Positions 33,653-42,300 of a stretch of 64,000 nucleotides of DNA are shown one piece after another. A program made the position numbers and the translations under genes. Under the pieces are notes generated by a model. That model was not told where the DNA came from. It made no database searches and saw only the letters and a program-made list of their open reading frames with translations. The DNA is taken from the NCBI GenBank assembly GCA_036403515.1, contig DASWQV010000034.1, forward strand, positions 1-64,000. Reading direction: 5' to 3'. The first letter of the stretch is position 1. The number at the start of each line of letters is the position of its first letter. This DNA is from VRUE01 sp036403515 (lineage in GTDB: Bacteria > Actinomycetota > Thermoleophilia > Solirubrobacterales > 70-9).

Positions 33653-35221
33653 TCAGCAGCGGCGGTAGAGGATCCAGGAGTCGTTGCGGGCGACGCGCTG
33701 AAAGCCGGGGGGAACGGCCGTTTTGAGTCGGGTGGGGTCATTGGGGTCGAGGATGAAGTTGTGGAGGACGAAGGGGCTGGCGGGGTCGAGGAAGTAGCCG
33801 CGCCGGGGGATGCCTTCCTCGCTGGCGCTGATGATTGCGGTCGGCTTCACTTCGAGGCCGAAGGCGAGCCGGGGGATGGCGCGATGGTTGGGGACGGCGA
33901 TCGGGCCGCAGAGGGGCTTGGCGAAGGCGCCCGCGCCGACGAGGTCGCTGAGGTCGCGCTCGATCGCCCCCTGGTCACTGAGGTCGCTCTTCACGGTGGA
34001 GTCGAGGTCCCACTGATTGGGCAGCCAGAGCACGAACATCGCCGCGGTTATGCCGGCGAAAATCTGCCAGCGGCGACGCCAGGGATGGTCGGGCTCGAGC
34101 AGGCGCCAACCAAGCAGGGCGACGGCGACGAAGATCGCCAGGATGGCTCCTCCCAGCATCGTGTAGCGGGCGATGATCGCCAGGCCGGCGCCGCCGAGCA
34201 GCGCGAAAGCGCCGAGGGCGAGTGCGGCCGCGATCAGGCCGAGGGTCGAGCGGCGGCGCAGGAAGGCATAGGCGAGCGCGACCCCACCCGCGGCGCCGAC
34301 CATTCCAGGCCACTGGAGCACTTCGCCGAGGCGCCGCGGCCCGTAGAGGACGACATCGACTGGGCCGGTCTGTCGCTTCAGAGCTTCGACGGTTTCCTGG
34401 GTGCCGGTGAGCGAATAGAACGGGTTGCCGGTGGTGATCAAGTCGAAGAGGGCCCAGAGGACCGGCGCGGCGAGGGCGAGGCTTACTAGGGCGGCTCCGG
34501 TGGGCGAGAAGAGGGCACCCCTCGCCCGTCCAAGCGCCGGCCTAATTAGGCCGGCGCTTTGAGTATCCGCCCGGCCGAGGGGTGTGCTCTTCTCGCCCTC
34601 GGGAGCGCTCTGGAGGGACGCACTGCCGGGCTGATCCATTGGAACAGCGACAGCTTCTGAGGGACCGAGCAGCAGGTAGGCCAGATAGGCGATCGAGAAG
34701 AGCCAGGCCTCGGGGCGGAGCAAGCCGGCCAGAGCCAGCAGGGCAAGGACCGGCCATCCGGCGCGTGGTCGTTTGCTCTCTATGAGGAGTGCGCCTAGGG
34801 CGAAGGCTATGTAGGGGAGGTCGACGTAGGCGCGAAGGCCGTTGGATAGGTATGGGGCTCGGGTCAGGACGATCAGTGCGGCGATTGCGCCGATCGGCCG
34901 GTCGAACCAGAGGGCGCCGAGGCGGTAGACGAGGTAGCCGACCAGGCCGAGGGAGAGGTAGGCGATGACCATCGTGACGTCGATCGCTCCGCTGCCAAGT
35001 GGGGTCGTGACAAGGCCGAGCAGATCGGCGAGCGGGTGCGGTGTGGGGGGGAGTGCCGAGCCGTAGTCGGGGCTCGCTCCGTGCGCCAGTTCACGGCCCC
35101 AGGCCAGCGCGTAGATCGTGTCGTAGTTGGGGAAGCCGACCGGGAAGACGACGAGCAGTAGGGCGCTGACGCCAGCCACCCAGGCGACCGGTGAGAGCCA
35201 GTTGCGGGCCCGGGTTGGCAC
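33653..35221 (-). CDS. Polytopic membrane protein, GT-C glycosyltransferase-like
   Basis: 522 aa with an N-terminal membrane start (SPVAWVAGVSALLLVVFPVG), then FPNYDTIYALAWGRELAHGASPDY. This acidic first loop after TM1 resembles GT-C fold lipid-sugar glycosyltransferases. About 10-12 TM helices follow, then a C-terminal soluble domain of ~130 residues. The donor and acceptor are unknown. In the loop after LAYLLLGPSEAVAVPMD is a ~40-residue hydrophilic insert encoded by palindrome D3, in frame. It stands alone, convergent with the decarboxylase gene. Confidence 0.7.
   Translation of the reverse strand: MPTRARNWLSPVAWVAGVSALLLVVFPVGFPNYDTIYALAWGRELAHGASPDYGSALPPTPHPLADLLGLVTTPLGSGAIDVTMVIAYLSLGLVGYLVYRLGALWFDRPIGAIAALIVLTRAPYLSNGLRAYVDLPYIAFALGALLIESKRPRAGWPVLALLALAGLLRPEAWLFSIAYLAYLLLGPSEAVAVPMDQPGSASLQSAPEGEKSTPLGRADTQSAGLIRPALGRARGALFSPTGAALVSLALAAPVLWALFDLITTGNPFYSLTGTQETVEALKRQTGPVDVVLYGPRRLGEVLQWPGMVGAAGGVALAYAFLRRRSTLGLIAAALALGAFALLGGAGLAIIARYTMLGGAILAIFVAVALLGWRLLEPDHPWRRRWQIFAGITAAMFVLWLPNQWDLDSTVKSDLSDQGAIERDLSDLVGAGAFAKPLCGPIAVPNHRAIPRLAFGLEVKPTAIISASEEGIPRRGYFLDPASPFVLHNFILDPNDPTRLKTAVPPGFQRVARNDSWILYRRC
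34502..34598. repeat. Palindromic element D3 inside the GT-C-like gene
   Basis: Outer arms 34502-34524 and 34576-34598 pair at 21 of 23 positions. Within lies a perfect 28-bp palindrome at 34532-34559 centred on CCTAATTAGG. On the minus strand it contains GGATACTCAAAGCG, a close match to the GGACACTCAAG core of D1 and D2. It stays in frame with the host gene. Confidence 0.9.
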
Positions 35222-35255
35222 CGGCGGAAGGTATAGATACGCAGCTCGGCAAGGC

Positions 35256-35294
35256 TGGTCGACTTAGTCGCCCTATGCGCGACCAAGTCGACCA
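35256..35294. repeat. Inverted repeat I upstream of dnaX
   Basis: TGGTCGACTTAGTCGC (35256-35271) pairs with GCGACCAAGTCGACCA (35279-35294) with one mismatch over 16 bp and a 7-nt loop. It sits 35 bp before the dnaX GTG and could form a leader hairpin or bind a dimeric regulator. Confidence 0.85.
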
Positions 35295-35328
35295 TGACCG
35301 GCGATGGCTCGCGGATAGACTGGCTGAA

Positions 35329-37245
35329 GTGCCGTCTTCCAGCGACTCGATCTCCCTCTACCGCCGCCATCGCCCCGGTTCCTTCGATGAGGTGGTCGGC
35401 CAGCAGCACGTCGTCCGCACCCTGCGCAACGCGGTCGAGCAGGGCAAGGTCCACCACGCCTATCTGTTCGTCGGCTCGCGCGGCACCGGCAAGACCTCGA
35501 TGGCGAAGATCCTCGCCCGCTCGCTCAACTGCGAGCGCGGCGGCCCGACCGTCATACCCTGCGGCGAGTGCGAATCGTGCCTGACGATCGCCGCCGGCAG
35601 CTCGATCGACGTAATCGAGATGGATGCTGCTTCCAACCGCTCCGTCGACGACGTCCGCGACCTGCGCGAGCGGGTGGCCTACGCGCCGACGGGAGGCCGC
35701 TGGAAGGTCTACATCCTCGACGAGGCGCACATGCTGACCAAGGAGGCCTGGAACGCCTTCCTGAAGACATTGGAGGAGCCGCCGCCGAACACCGTCTTCG
35801 TCCTCGCCACGACCGAGTCGCACAAGGTGATGGCGACGATCGCCGACCGCTGCCAGCGCTTCGACTTCCAGCGCCCCTCGCTGGAGCAGATCTCCGAGGT
35901 GCTGCAGCGGGTCGCCGCCGCCGAGGGCATCGAGGTCGAGGACGCGGCGGTGGCGATGATCGCCCGCTCCGCCTCGGGCAGCTTCCGTGACGCCCTCGGC
36001 ACGCTCGATCAGCTGGTCGCCTTCGGCGGCAGCCAGGTCACCCTCGACGCCGTGCTGGAACTGCTCGGCGCCGCCGACGCCGAGCTGCTCTTCGAAGCGG
36101 TCGACGCGGTCATCGCGGAGGATCCGAAGGGGGTCCTGCTCGGGGTGGAGAAGATGGCCCGCTCGGGCCGCGACCCGACACAGTTCGCCCGCGACCTGCT
36201 TGCCCACCTGCGCCACCTGCTGGTGACCCAGGCGGTGGGCGAGGTGCCCAACACCTTTGTAGTGACCGCTACGGATTCAAACCGCCTGATGGCTCAAGCG
36301 GGCTCAATCGAAGCGGCGACACTCGTCCGGACCATCGACGAGCTTGCGAACGCTCTGACCGCGGTTCGCGAGGGAGACGACGCCCGCATGGCAGTCGAGA
36401 TCGCCCTTCTCAAGGCAGCGCGACCAGACCTAGATCCCTCGACCGAGGGGCTTCGCAGGCGAATCGAGAAGCTCGAGAAAGACACGGGGGCTGCTGCGCC
36501 GCGGGTCCTGTCGCAGGGGGAGGGGGGCACTGCGGGCGGGCCACGGTCCGTCCTCGACCCCCCTCCCCCTGCGCCACCCCCGGCAGAGACCCCGTTGATT
36601 GACGAGCCCCCGCCCGAGGCGCCCGCAGATGGCTCCGAGCAAGTCCAGTCCAAGTCAGCTGAAAGTCCGGACCCGGCTGAGAGTCCCGACCCGGCTGAGA
36701 GCCCCGATCCCGCTGAAAGCCTCGACCCGGCTGAGAGCTTCAGAGACGCTGAGACTGGGTCGTCAGCCGAGGACGACCCTCCCGCGGGTGGCGCGGACTC
36801 GGGGGGGCCGAGAACGGAGGCGAAGCCCCCGCCCGCAGGCCCCCCCGAGGTCGCGACGGGACCCGCGGGCCGAGACCCCCTCGACCTGGAGTACGTCAAG
36901 GGCTTCTGGCCGGCGGTGATCGACAAGCTTCGGGAGACGAGCCCGGCGCTGGCAGCGACCTTCGAGGGAGCTCGGCCGGTCGAGGTCGATGGTGTAGAGG
37001 GGATCGTCACTATCGGCTTCCCGGCTGAGAACACCTTCAACAAACGCAAGGCCGAGGCCCCGGAGAAGCGGGAGCAGATGGAGGTGGCCCTGGAGTCCGT
37101 AGTGAGTGAGAAGCTTCGGCCCGTTTATGTGGTGCTCGACAGTGAGCCGCAGGCCGCTGAGGAGGCGCCGAGCTCCGAGAAGATCGATCACGATGCGCTG
37201 GTGGAGAAGCTGAAGAGCGAGTTCGATGCCGAGGAGGTGGGCTAG
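35329..37245 (+). CDS. dnaX: DNA polymerase III subunit gamma/tau
   Basis: 638 aa from GTG 35329 (VPSSSDSISLYRRHRPGSF). The AAA+ clamp-loader core has Walker A VGSRGTGKTS (~48-57), a zinc module with Cys68, Cys78, Cys81 and Cys84, Walker B YILDEAHM and sensor 1 VLATTESHK. Domain III ends near residue 385. A Pro/Glu/Ser-rich linker (~390-545) contains palindromes F1 and F2 and a tandem repeat of PDPAES. The C-terminal ~95 residues match the tau-type end. It loads the sliding clamp at replication forks. ybaB starts at the next base. The upstream in-frame ATG at 35191 overlaps the divergent gene and hairpin I. Confidence 0.95.
   Translation: MPSSSDSISLYRRHRPGSFDEVVGQQHVVRTLRNAVEQGKVHHAYLFVGSRGTGKTSMAKILARSLNCERGGPTVIPCGECESCLTIAAGSSIDVIEMDAASNRSVDDVRDLRERVAYAPTGGRWKVYILDEAHMLTKEAWNAFLKTLEEPPPNTVFVLATTESHKVMATIADRCQRFDFQRPSLEQISEVLQRVAAAEGIEVEDAAVAMIARSASGSFRDALGTLDQLVAFGGSQVTLDAVLELLGAADAELLFEAVDAVIAEDPKGVLLGVEKMARSGRDPTQFARDLLAHLRHLLVTQAVGEVPNTFVVTATDSNRLMAQAGSIEAATLVRTIDELANALTAVREGDDARMAVEIALLKAARPDLDPSTEGLRRRIEKLEKDTGAAAPRVLSQGEGGTAGGPRSVLDPPPPAPPPAETPLIDEPPPEAPADGSEQVQSKSAESPDPAESPDPAESPDPAESLDPAESFRDAETGSSAEDDPPAGGADSGGPRTEAKPPPAGPPEVATGPAGRDPLDLEYVKGFWPAVIDKLRETSPALAATFEGARPVEVDGVEGIVTIGFPAENTFNKRKAEAPEKREQMEVALESVVSEKLRPVYVVLDSEPQAAEEAPSSEKIDHDALVEKLKSEFDAEEVG
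36512..36573. repeat. Palindromic element F1 in the dnaX linker
   Basis: CGCAGGGGGAGGGGGG (36512-36527) and CCCCCCTCCCCCTGCG (36558-36573) are perfect 16-bp complements around a 30-nt core that begins CACTGCGGGCGGG. It is in frame in dnaX and encodes Gly- then Pro-rich sequence. Confidence 0.85.
36658..36741 (+). repeat. Tandem 18-bp repeat in dnaX encoding PDPAES
   Basis: Four to five consecutive units encode (S/A)ESPDP-like hexapeptides in the DnaX linker. Third codon positions differ between units (AGT/AGC, GAC/GAT, GAA/GAG) while the peptide is kept, which suggests selection on the acidic proline-rich peptide rather than very recent slippage. Confidence 0.85.
36798..36849. repeat. Palindromic element F2 in the dnaX linker
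   Basis: CTCGGGGGGGCC (36798-36809) pairs perfectly with GGCCCCCCCGAG (36838-36849), and pairing extends outward with mismatches. The 28-nt core contains CCCGCCCGCA, the complement of TGCGGGCGGG in F1, so F2 is probably F1 in opposite orientation with different arms. Confidence 0.75.
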
Positions 37246-37581
37246 GTGGCAAAAGGTGGGATGCCGGGCGGCTTCGACATGAACGCCCTGATGAAGCAGG
37301 CGAAAAAGATGGAAAGCGAGATGCTGCAGGCGCAGGAGACGCTCAAAGATGAGGTCGTCGAGGCCAGCGCCGGTGGCGGCATGGTCAAGGTGAAGGTTGG
37401 CGGCGACCTGACCCTGCGCGAGATCGTCATCGACCCCGAGGCGATCGATCCCGAGGAGGCGGAGCTGCTCGCCGAGATGGTGCAGGCGGCAGTCAACGAG
37501 GGATTCCGCGCCGCCCAGGAGCTGGCCAGCTCGAAGATGGGCGGGATCACCGGAGGCCTCGGCGGTCTCCCCGGAATGTGA
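37246..37581 (+). CDS. ybaB: YbaB/EbfC family nucleoid-associated protein
   Basis: 111 aa from GTG 37246, starting on the base after the dnaX stop. The sequence MNALMKQAKKMESEMLQAQE, VKVKVGGDLTLREIVIDPEA and a Gly/Met-rich tail (GGITGGLGGLPGM) match YbaB. This small dimer binds DNA without strict sequence preference. The dnaX-ybaB-recR order is the classic bacterial arrangement. The stop overlaps the recR start (GTGA). Confidence 0.95.
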   Translation: MAKGGMPGGFDMNALMKQAKKMESEMLQAQETLKDEVVEASAGGGMVKVKVGGDLTLREIVIDPEAIDPEEAELLAEMVQAAVNEGFRAAQELASSKMGGITGGLGGLPGM

Positions 37582-38180
37582 GCGCCGAGGGACCGGCGCC
37601 GCTGGCCCGCCTCGTCGCGGAGCTCTCGCGGCTGCCCGGGATCGGCCAGCGCACCGCGCAGCGGCTCGCCTTCCACATCCTCCGCGCCCCCGACGAAGAG
37701 GCTGCCGCGCTCTCGGCCGCGATCACCGAGGTGAAGGAGAAGGTAGGCCTCTGCGAGGAGTGCTTCAACCTCTCCGAGGGACCGCGCTGCCGGATCTGCG
37801 CCGACCCGAACCGCGACCGCGCGACGATCTGCGTGGTCGAGGAGCCCGCCGATGTGATCCCGATCGAGCGCACCCACGAGTACCGCGGCCTCTACCACGT
37901 GCTCGGCGGGGCCCTCTCGCCAATCGACGGCGTCGATGCGGAGGACCTCAAGATCGCCGAGCTGCTGCGCCGGGTGGCGGACGGCGACGTGAGCGAGGTC
38001 GTCCTCGCCACCAACCCGACCACGACCGGCGAGGCGACGGCGCTGCACATCGCCGAACGGTTGCGCGGCCAGGTCGCAGTCACCCGCTTGGCGAGCGGTC
38101 TTCCGGTCGGCGCCGACCTCGAGCACGCTGACGAGGTCACGCTGGGCAAGGCCTTCGCCGGCCGCCGCAGCCTCGATTGA
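37578..38180 (+). CDS. recR: Recombination mediator protein RecR
   Basis: 200 aa from GTG 37578, overlapping the ybaB stop. It has the helix-hairpin-helix LSRLPGIGQRTAQRLAFHIL, the zinc finger with Cys59, Cys62, Cys71 and Cys74 (CEECFNLSEGPRCRIC), a Toprim domain starting ICVVEEPADVIPIERT, and the C-terminal Walker-like LASGLPVGADLEHADEVTL. RecR acts with RecF/RecO to load RecA on gapped DNA. Length is normal. Confidence 0.97.
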   Translation: MSAEGPAPLARLVAELSRLPGIGQRTAQRLAFHILRAPDEEAAALSAAITEVKEKVGLCEECFNLSEGPRCRICADPNRDRATICVVEEPADVIPIERTHEYRGLYHVLGGALSPIDGVDAEDLKIAELLRRVADGDVSEVVLATNPTTTGEATALHIAERLRGQVAVTRLASGLPVGADLEHADEVTLGKAFAGRRSLD

Positions 38181-38318
38181 GCCGGCCGTAACCCGCTATC
38201 CCCTGGCTAGAAGACAAAACGTTTCGCCCGGAAAGGCCGCGAGGCGGACAAACCGACTAGACGAGTATCGGGTCGCAATTAGCGAGATTTCGCCGTTCTG
38301 GCGTCCGTTGCTTTCGAG

Positions 38319-39047
38319 ATGGTCCTCCAGGTGGTGACGAAAATCCCGACGAGCAACGGCGCAAGGGGTGGATCCTCGGCAGGGCAGGTTGCCCGCGAGG
38401 TTTCCTCTTTGCAGGCGGCGCTGCTGGCGACCCTGCGCGAGCAGATGCGCGGCGCCGACCCCGAGCCCTTCGCCGACGCAGCGCAGAAACTGGCCGAGGA
38501 GTTCGGCTCGGTGACGGCGACCGCGGTGGCCGCGGTCTGCGAGCAAGCGGCACCCGTGGCTTCCCCCGAGTCGCACGCGAGCCTCTTTCAGCCTGGCCAC
38601 ATGCGCCGCCGTCTCGAGCAGCTGATCGAGACCAACAAGCGCTACGGGCATCCATTTGGCCTGGTCGTCTTCGACGTCGACGGACCGGGGACCCGCGGGG
38701 GCGACGGGACCGAGAGCCGGGAGACGATGCTGGCGGTGGTCGGCGCGGCGCTGGGCGAGAGCGTCCGCATCGTCGATGAGACCTTTCGCCTCGAGGAGGA
38801 CGCGCTCTGCGTGCTGGCGCCGAACCTGACCACGGTTGAGGGCGTCCAGATGGCCGAGCGCCTGCTGCGCCTGCTCGACGAGCTCGAGGCGGCCGGGGGC
38901 CTGCGAATCGGCATTTCCGCCGGCGTCGTCGCCTGTCCCGACCACGGCAGCGACGCCGAGGAGCTACTGAAAAAAGCTGACGAGGCGATGTGGCGAGCCC
39001 GTGCGGTCGGGCAGCCGGTGGGCGTCGGCGCTTTGCAAGATCGCTGA
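38319..39047 (+). CDS. Degenerate GGDEF-domain protein
   Basis: 242 aa. The C-terminal ~150 residues follow the GGDEF fold: RRRLEQLIETNKRYGHPFGLVVFDVD at the entry, then a core segment where RxGGDEF is replaced by FRLEEDALCVLA, then LRIGISAGVVACPDHGSDAEELLKKADEAMWRAR at the end (quoted in two parts: LRIGISAGVVACPDHG and DAEELLKKADEAMWRA). Without the GG(D/E)EF residues it cannot be an ordinary diguanylate cyclase and may be a nucleotide sensor or dimerisation module. The N-terminal ~90 residues are helical without a known domain. It lies 138 bp after recR. Confidence 0.8.
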   Translation: MVLQVVTKIPTSNGARGGSSAGQVAREVSSLQAALLATLREQMRGADPEPFADAAQKLAEEFGSVTATAVAAVCEQAAPVASPESHASLFQPGHMRRRLEQLIETNKRYGHPFGLVVFDVDGPGTRGGDGTESRETMLAVVGAALGESVRIVDETFRLEEDALCVLAPNLTTVEGVQMAERLLRLLDELEAAGGLRIGISAGVVACPDHGSDAEELLKKADEAMWRARAVGQPVGVGALQDR

Positions 39048-39152
39048 CAGATTCCGGAAATCTGTCCATAACTTGCGTAAACCTGGATTTTCCCTGGGAA
39101 GATGCCGATGTCCGGCGAATAGTGCTGGGCAACGCCAAGGGGACCAACTGAG

Positions 39153-39992
39153 ATGCCAGGAATACGAACCAATGCAGCCGCGGAAGTGCTGGGGGTCAGC
39201 CCCAACACGCTGCGCAGCTGGGAGCGCCGCTACGGCTACCCGACGCCGAAGCGCACCGAGGGCAACCATCGCAACTACGAGCTGATCGAGTTGCAGACTC
39301 TGCGCGACGCTCTTGCCCAGACAGGCAACATCTCCTCGGCGATCGAACTTGCTCGCCAGCGCCAATCGGCGCCGGCCAGCGGCGGCAGCTTGGTGGTCGC
39401 CTTGGAAAGCTTCGACGAGGAGGCCGCTAACCGCGCCGTCGAGGAGAGCCTGGCGCTGCGCCCGCTGGAGCGCACGGTTGAGGAGATGCTGCTCCCCGCG
39501 ATCGACCAGCTCGCCGCCGATGCCGACCGCGAGGCAGAGCTGGAGTTCGCCTCGCGCTGGGCGACCGGCTGGCTGCACGGGGCCCGCCGCCTCGCCTCCG
39601 CCGCTTCCCGCCCCGCCGGCATCCTGCTGCTCGACTCCAGCCACGGCTCTGACGCCGAGGCGGTCCACGCCCAGGCGCTCGACCTGACCCTGCGACGGGC
39701 GGGCTTCCGTGTACTGATGCTTTCCAATGAGCTCGGCGACGAGCGGCTCGAGCGCGCCCTGCGTGCTCTCGACCCAACCGCGATCGTTCTCTGCGGCCCG
39801 GGGGCCGATATCGCCGGCGCGGTCAAGCTGGTCCGCAAGATTCGCGAGGTCGGCTTCGACGCCCCCCTCTTCGGCTTCCGCGCCAGTGGCCTGATCGGCG
39901 ACGCGGTGCCCCCAGCGGGTGTCACCCCGAGCGAAGTGACGGGCATGCTCAACGCAGACCTGCGTCGCCGCGCCTCCCAGGCTTTCGCCTAG
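39153..39992 (+). CDS. MerR-like regulator with B12-binding-type C-terminal domain
   Basis: 279 aa. The N-terminus is a MerR winged helix (IRTNAAAEVLGVSPNTLRSW then ERRYGYPTPKRTEGNHR). A helical B12-2-like region follows (~85-165), then a Rossmann-type domain (~165-275) as in LitR/CarH light-sensing regulators. However, the cobalamin signature Asp-x-His-x-x-Gly is not clear (LLDSSHGSDAEAVHA has a His but different spacing), so cobalamin binding is doubtful. It may sense another ligand or act by dimerisation. It stands alone, rightward. Confidence 0.8.
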   Translation: MPGIRTNAAAEVLGVSPNTLRSWERRYGYPTPKRTEGNHRNYELIELQTLRDALAQTGNISSAIELARQRQSAPASGGSLVVALESFDEEAANRAVEESLALRPLERTVEEMLLPAIDQLAADADREAELEFASRWATGWLHGARRLASAASRPAGILLLDSSHGSDAEAVHAQALDLTLRRAGFRVLMLSNELGDERLERALRALDPTAIVLCGPGADIAGAVKLVRKIREVGFDAPLFGFRASGLIGDAVPPAGVTPSEVTGMLNADLRRRASQAFA

Positions 39993-40156
39993 TCGTTCTC
40001 CGGCCGGTCGAGAAGCAACGCCATTGGCGCGACTGGACCAGCAGGGTTCCATCGAGGCTCCATAGCTCCGGTCTTCCTCGAAACGGCTCCCGCCGCGCTC
40101 TTCCAGTTCGGTGTCGGCGTCGAAGGGGTGCAGTGCCGTGCGCGATCCCCGCTCAT
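39989..40156 (-). CDS. Possible 55-aa ORF coupled to the MMPL gene
   Basis: An ATG at 40154-40156 overlaps the MMPL stop (ATGA) and opens a 55-codon frame ending at a stop that overlaps that of the convergent MerR-like gene. The peptide (MSGDRARHCTPSTPTPNWK at the start) has no recognisable fold. The perfect coupling geometry is the only support. Confidence 0.25.
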   Translation of the reverse strand: MSGDRARHCTPSTPTPNWKSAAGAVSRKTGAMEPRWNPAGPVAPMALLLDRPEND

Positions 40157-42300
40157 GCTCCCTCCGGCTCGGCCTCGGCGACGACGCCGCCCTCGCTGAT
40201 CCCGAACCGTTCGTGCAGGCGCCTCAGCGGCTTCGGCGCCCACCAGTTCCATTTGCCGAGCAGCTCCATCAGGGAGGGGACGAGCAGGGCGCGGACGATG
40301 CTTGCGTCGATCAGAACCGCCAGGGCGGTGCCTACCCCGTTCTCCTTGATGAAGATGATCTGGGAGGTGGCGAAGGCGAACATCGCGACGGCAAAGAGCA
40401 GGGCCGCGGCGGTGACGATGCGGCCGGTGCGCTCGAGTCCGATCGAGACGCACTCCGAGTCCGAGGCGCCGTTGTCGCGCGCCTCCTTGATCCGCGAGAG
40501 CAGGAAGACGGCGTAGTCGGTCGAGAGGCCGAAGGCGACGGCAAAGAGCAGGATCGGCATCGTCTGCTCGATTGCGCCAGGGCTGCTGTAGTCGAGGAAG
40601 CCCTCCAATCGCCCGTCCTGGAAGATCAGCACCAGGAGGCCGAAGACGGCGCTGAGGTTGAGGAAGTTCATCAGCAGCGACTTGATCGGCAGGATCACCG
40701 AGCCGGTCATCAGGAAGAGGATCGTCAGCGTCGCGATGACGATGATCGCGAGCACGATCGGCAGGTGGCTGACGAGGCTGCTCTGCAGGTCGACGAAGTC
40801 GGCCGTGGCGCCGCCGACGAGCATGGTCGCGCCCTGCGGTGGGTCGAGGTTGCGGATCTGCTTCACGGTCGTCTGACTGGCCTCGGAGACGAACGGGTGG
40901 CTGGAGATGACCTGCAGAGCGGTCACGTCGCCCTTCAGCGGCAGCGGCGGGCCGACTTCGGCGACTCCCTTGATCCGGCGCACCTGGGCCGCGACCCGAG
41001 CTGAGGCCTTCGGCCCGCCGCCTTCAACATCGACCCAGATCGGGCTCTCGTGGTAGGGCGGGAAGTCGGCGCTGACGGTGTCATAGGCCTGCCGGGCGCT
41101 GGCTGACTTCGGCAGCACCGTCGGGTCGACCGTGTCGAACTTGATCCCCAGGAAGGGCAGCCCCATGACGATCAGCAGCAGGGCGCTGAATGTCGCAACG
41201 GGGATTGGCCGGCGCATCACGAAGCGCGAGAGCCGGTACCAGAAGCCGTGCTCGTCGGGCCGTGTGTCGGCCTCGGCGCGGCGCCGCAGGAAGCGCGGCG
41301 AGAGGGCGTTGACACGGTGGCCGAGCAGGGTCAGGACCGCCGGCAGCACGGTCAGCGAGATCAGGGCCGCGAAGAGGGCCACCAGGGCGCCGCCGAGGCC
41401 CATCGAGTAGAGGAACCGCTGCGGGAAGACGAGCAGCGAGGCAAGCGCCGCGGAGACGGTCAGCGAGGAGAAGAAGACCGTGCGCCCGGCCGTCGCCATC
41501 ACGCGGCGCATCGCCGCCAGCCCCGGCCCGTCCTTGGCGATCTCCTCGCGGTAGCGGGAGACGACGAAGAGGCTGTAGTCGATCGCCAGGCCCAGCCCGA
41601 GCGCCGTGGTCAGGTTGAGGGCGAAGATCGAGATCGAGCCGACCTCGCTGGCGATGCGGAGGATCAGGAAGGTGCCGACGATCGCCAGGCCGCCGATCAT
41701 CAGTGGCAGCACCGAGGCGACGAGGCTGCGGAAGAAGAGCAGCGAGAGCAGGAAGAGCAGCGGGAAGGCGAGCATCTCGGCCATCCGCAGATCCTTCTCG
41801 ACCTGCTTGTTGACCTGCTCCTGTGAGACCGCGCCGCCGCCGACGACGACGCCGGGCTGGCTGGAGAGCTGGTCGGCGATGTCGGCGCCTGCTTCCTGCC
41901 AGGCCTTGTCCTCGGTCGGCCTGAGCGCGATCGCGAAATAGGTCGAGCGGCCGTCTTTGGAGACGAAGACGGGCGAGTGGGTCTCGTAGTAGCCGGTCAC
42001 CGACTTGACGTCGGCGCGGCGGCGCACGCTGCGCTCGAGCGCCTCGACGCGGGCCCGGGTCGCCGGAGCGGTGACGGGCGCGTCCTCGACGATCGCCAGC
42101 ACCGCTGGGATCCGCAGGCCGGCGTCGAAGAGGCGGTCCTTCGCCTTCACCGCCTCGGTCGCCGGATCGTCGGCGCCGTAGGGGTCGAGGCGGCTGGCGA
42201 CCGAGCCGCCGAGGGCCCCGGCGAGGAGGAAGAAGACGATTGCGAGAAGGCCGATCCGGCGGGCATTGCCGTCGGCGAGGCGGGCGAGGGCGTCGAACAT
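40153..42300 (-). CDS. MMPL family RND-type exporter
   Basis: 715 aa with the MMPL plan: TM1 (IGLLAIVFFLLAGALGGSVA), a ~140-residue periplasmic loop, TM2-6 with LTTALGLGLAIDYSLFVVSR carrying the proton-relay Asp, a cytosolic linker, TM7 and a second loop, then TM8-12 with LFAVAFGLSTDYAVFLLSRI. Such pumps export lipids or drugs in actinobacteria. The PadR gene just upstream overlaps it (TGATG), so PadR probably controls it. The substrate is unknown. Confidence 0.92.
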   Translation of the reverse strand: MFDALARLADGNARRIGLLAIVFFLLAGALGGSVASRLDPYGADDPATEAVKAKDRLFDAGLRIPAVLAIVEDAPVTAPATRARVEALERSVRRRADVKSVTGYYETHSPVFVSKDGRSTYFAIALRPTEDKAWQEAGADIADQLSSQPGVVVGGGAVSQEQVNKQVEKDLRMAEMLAFPLLFLLSLLFFRSLVASVLPLMIGGLAIVGTFLILRIASEVGSISIFALNLTTALGLGLAIDYSLFVVSRYREEIAKDGPGLAAMRRVMATAGRTVFFSSLTVSAALASLLVFPQRFLYSMGLGGALVALFAALISLTVLPAVLTLLGHRVNALSPRFLRRRAEADTRPDEHGFWYRLSRFVMRRPIPVATFSALLLIVMGLPFLGIKFDTVDPTVLPKSASARQAYDTVSADFPPYHESPIWVDVEGGGPKASARVAAQVRRIKGVAEVGPPLPLKGDVTALQVISSHPFVSEASQTTVKQIRNLDPPQGATMLVGGATADFVDLQSSLVSHLPIVLAIIVIATLTILFLMTGSVILPIKSLLMNFLNLSAVFGLLVLIFQDGRLEGFLDYSSPGAIEQTMPILLFAVAFGLSTDYAVFLLSRIKEARDNGASDSECVSIGLERTGRIVTAAALLFAVAMFAFATSQIIFIKENGVGTALAVLIDASIVRALLVPSLMELLGKWNWWAPKPLRRLHERFGISEGGVVAEAEPEGA

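Noticed and set aside
40060..40150. Possible extra D-type core (CGGCTCCCGCCGC) after the MMPL gene
   Set aside because: It shares about a dozen bases with D1, but no complementary arms flank it, so chance or decay cannot be separated.
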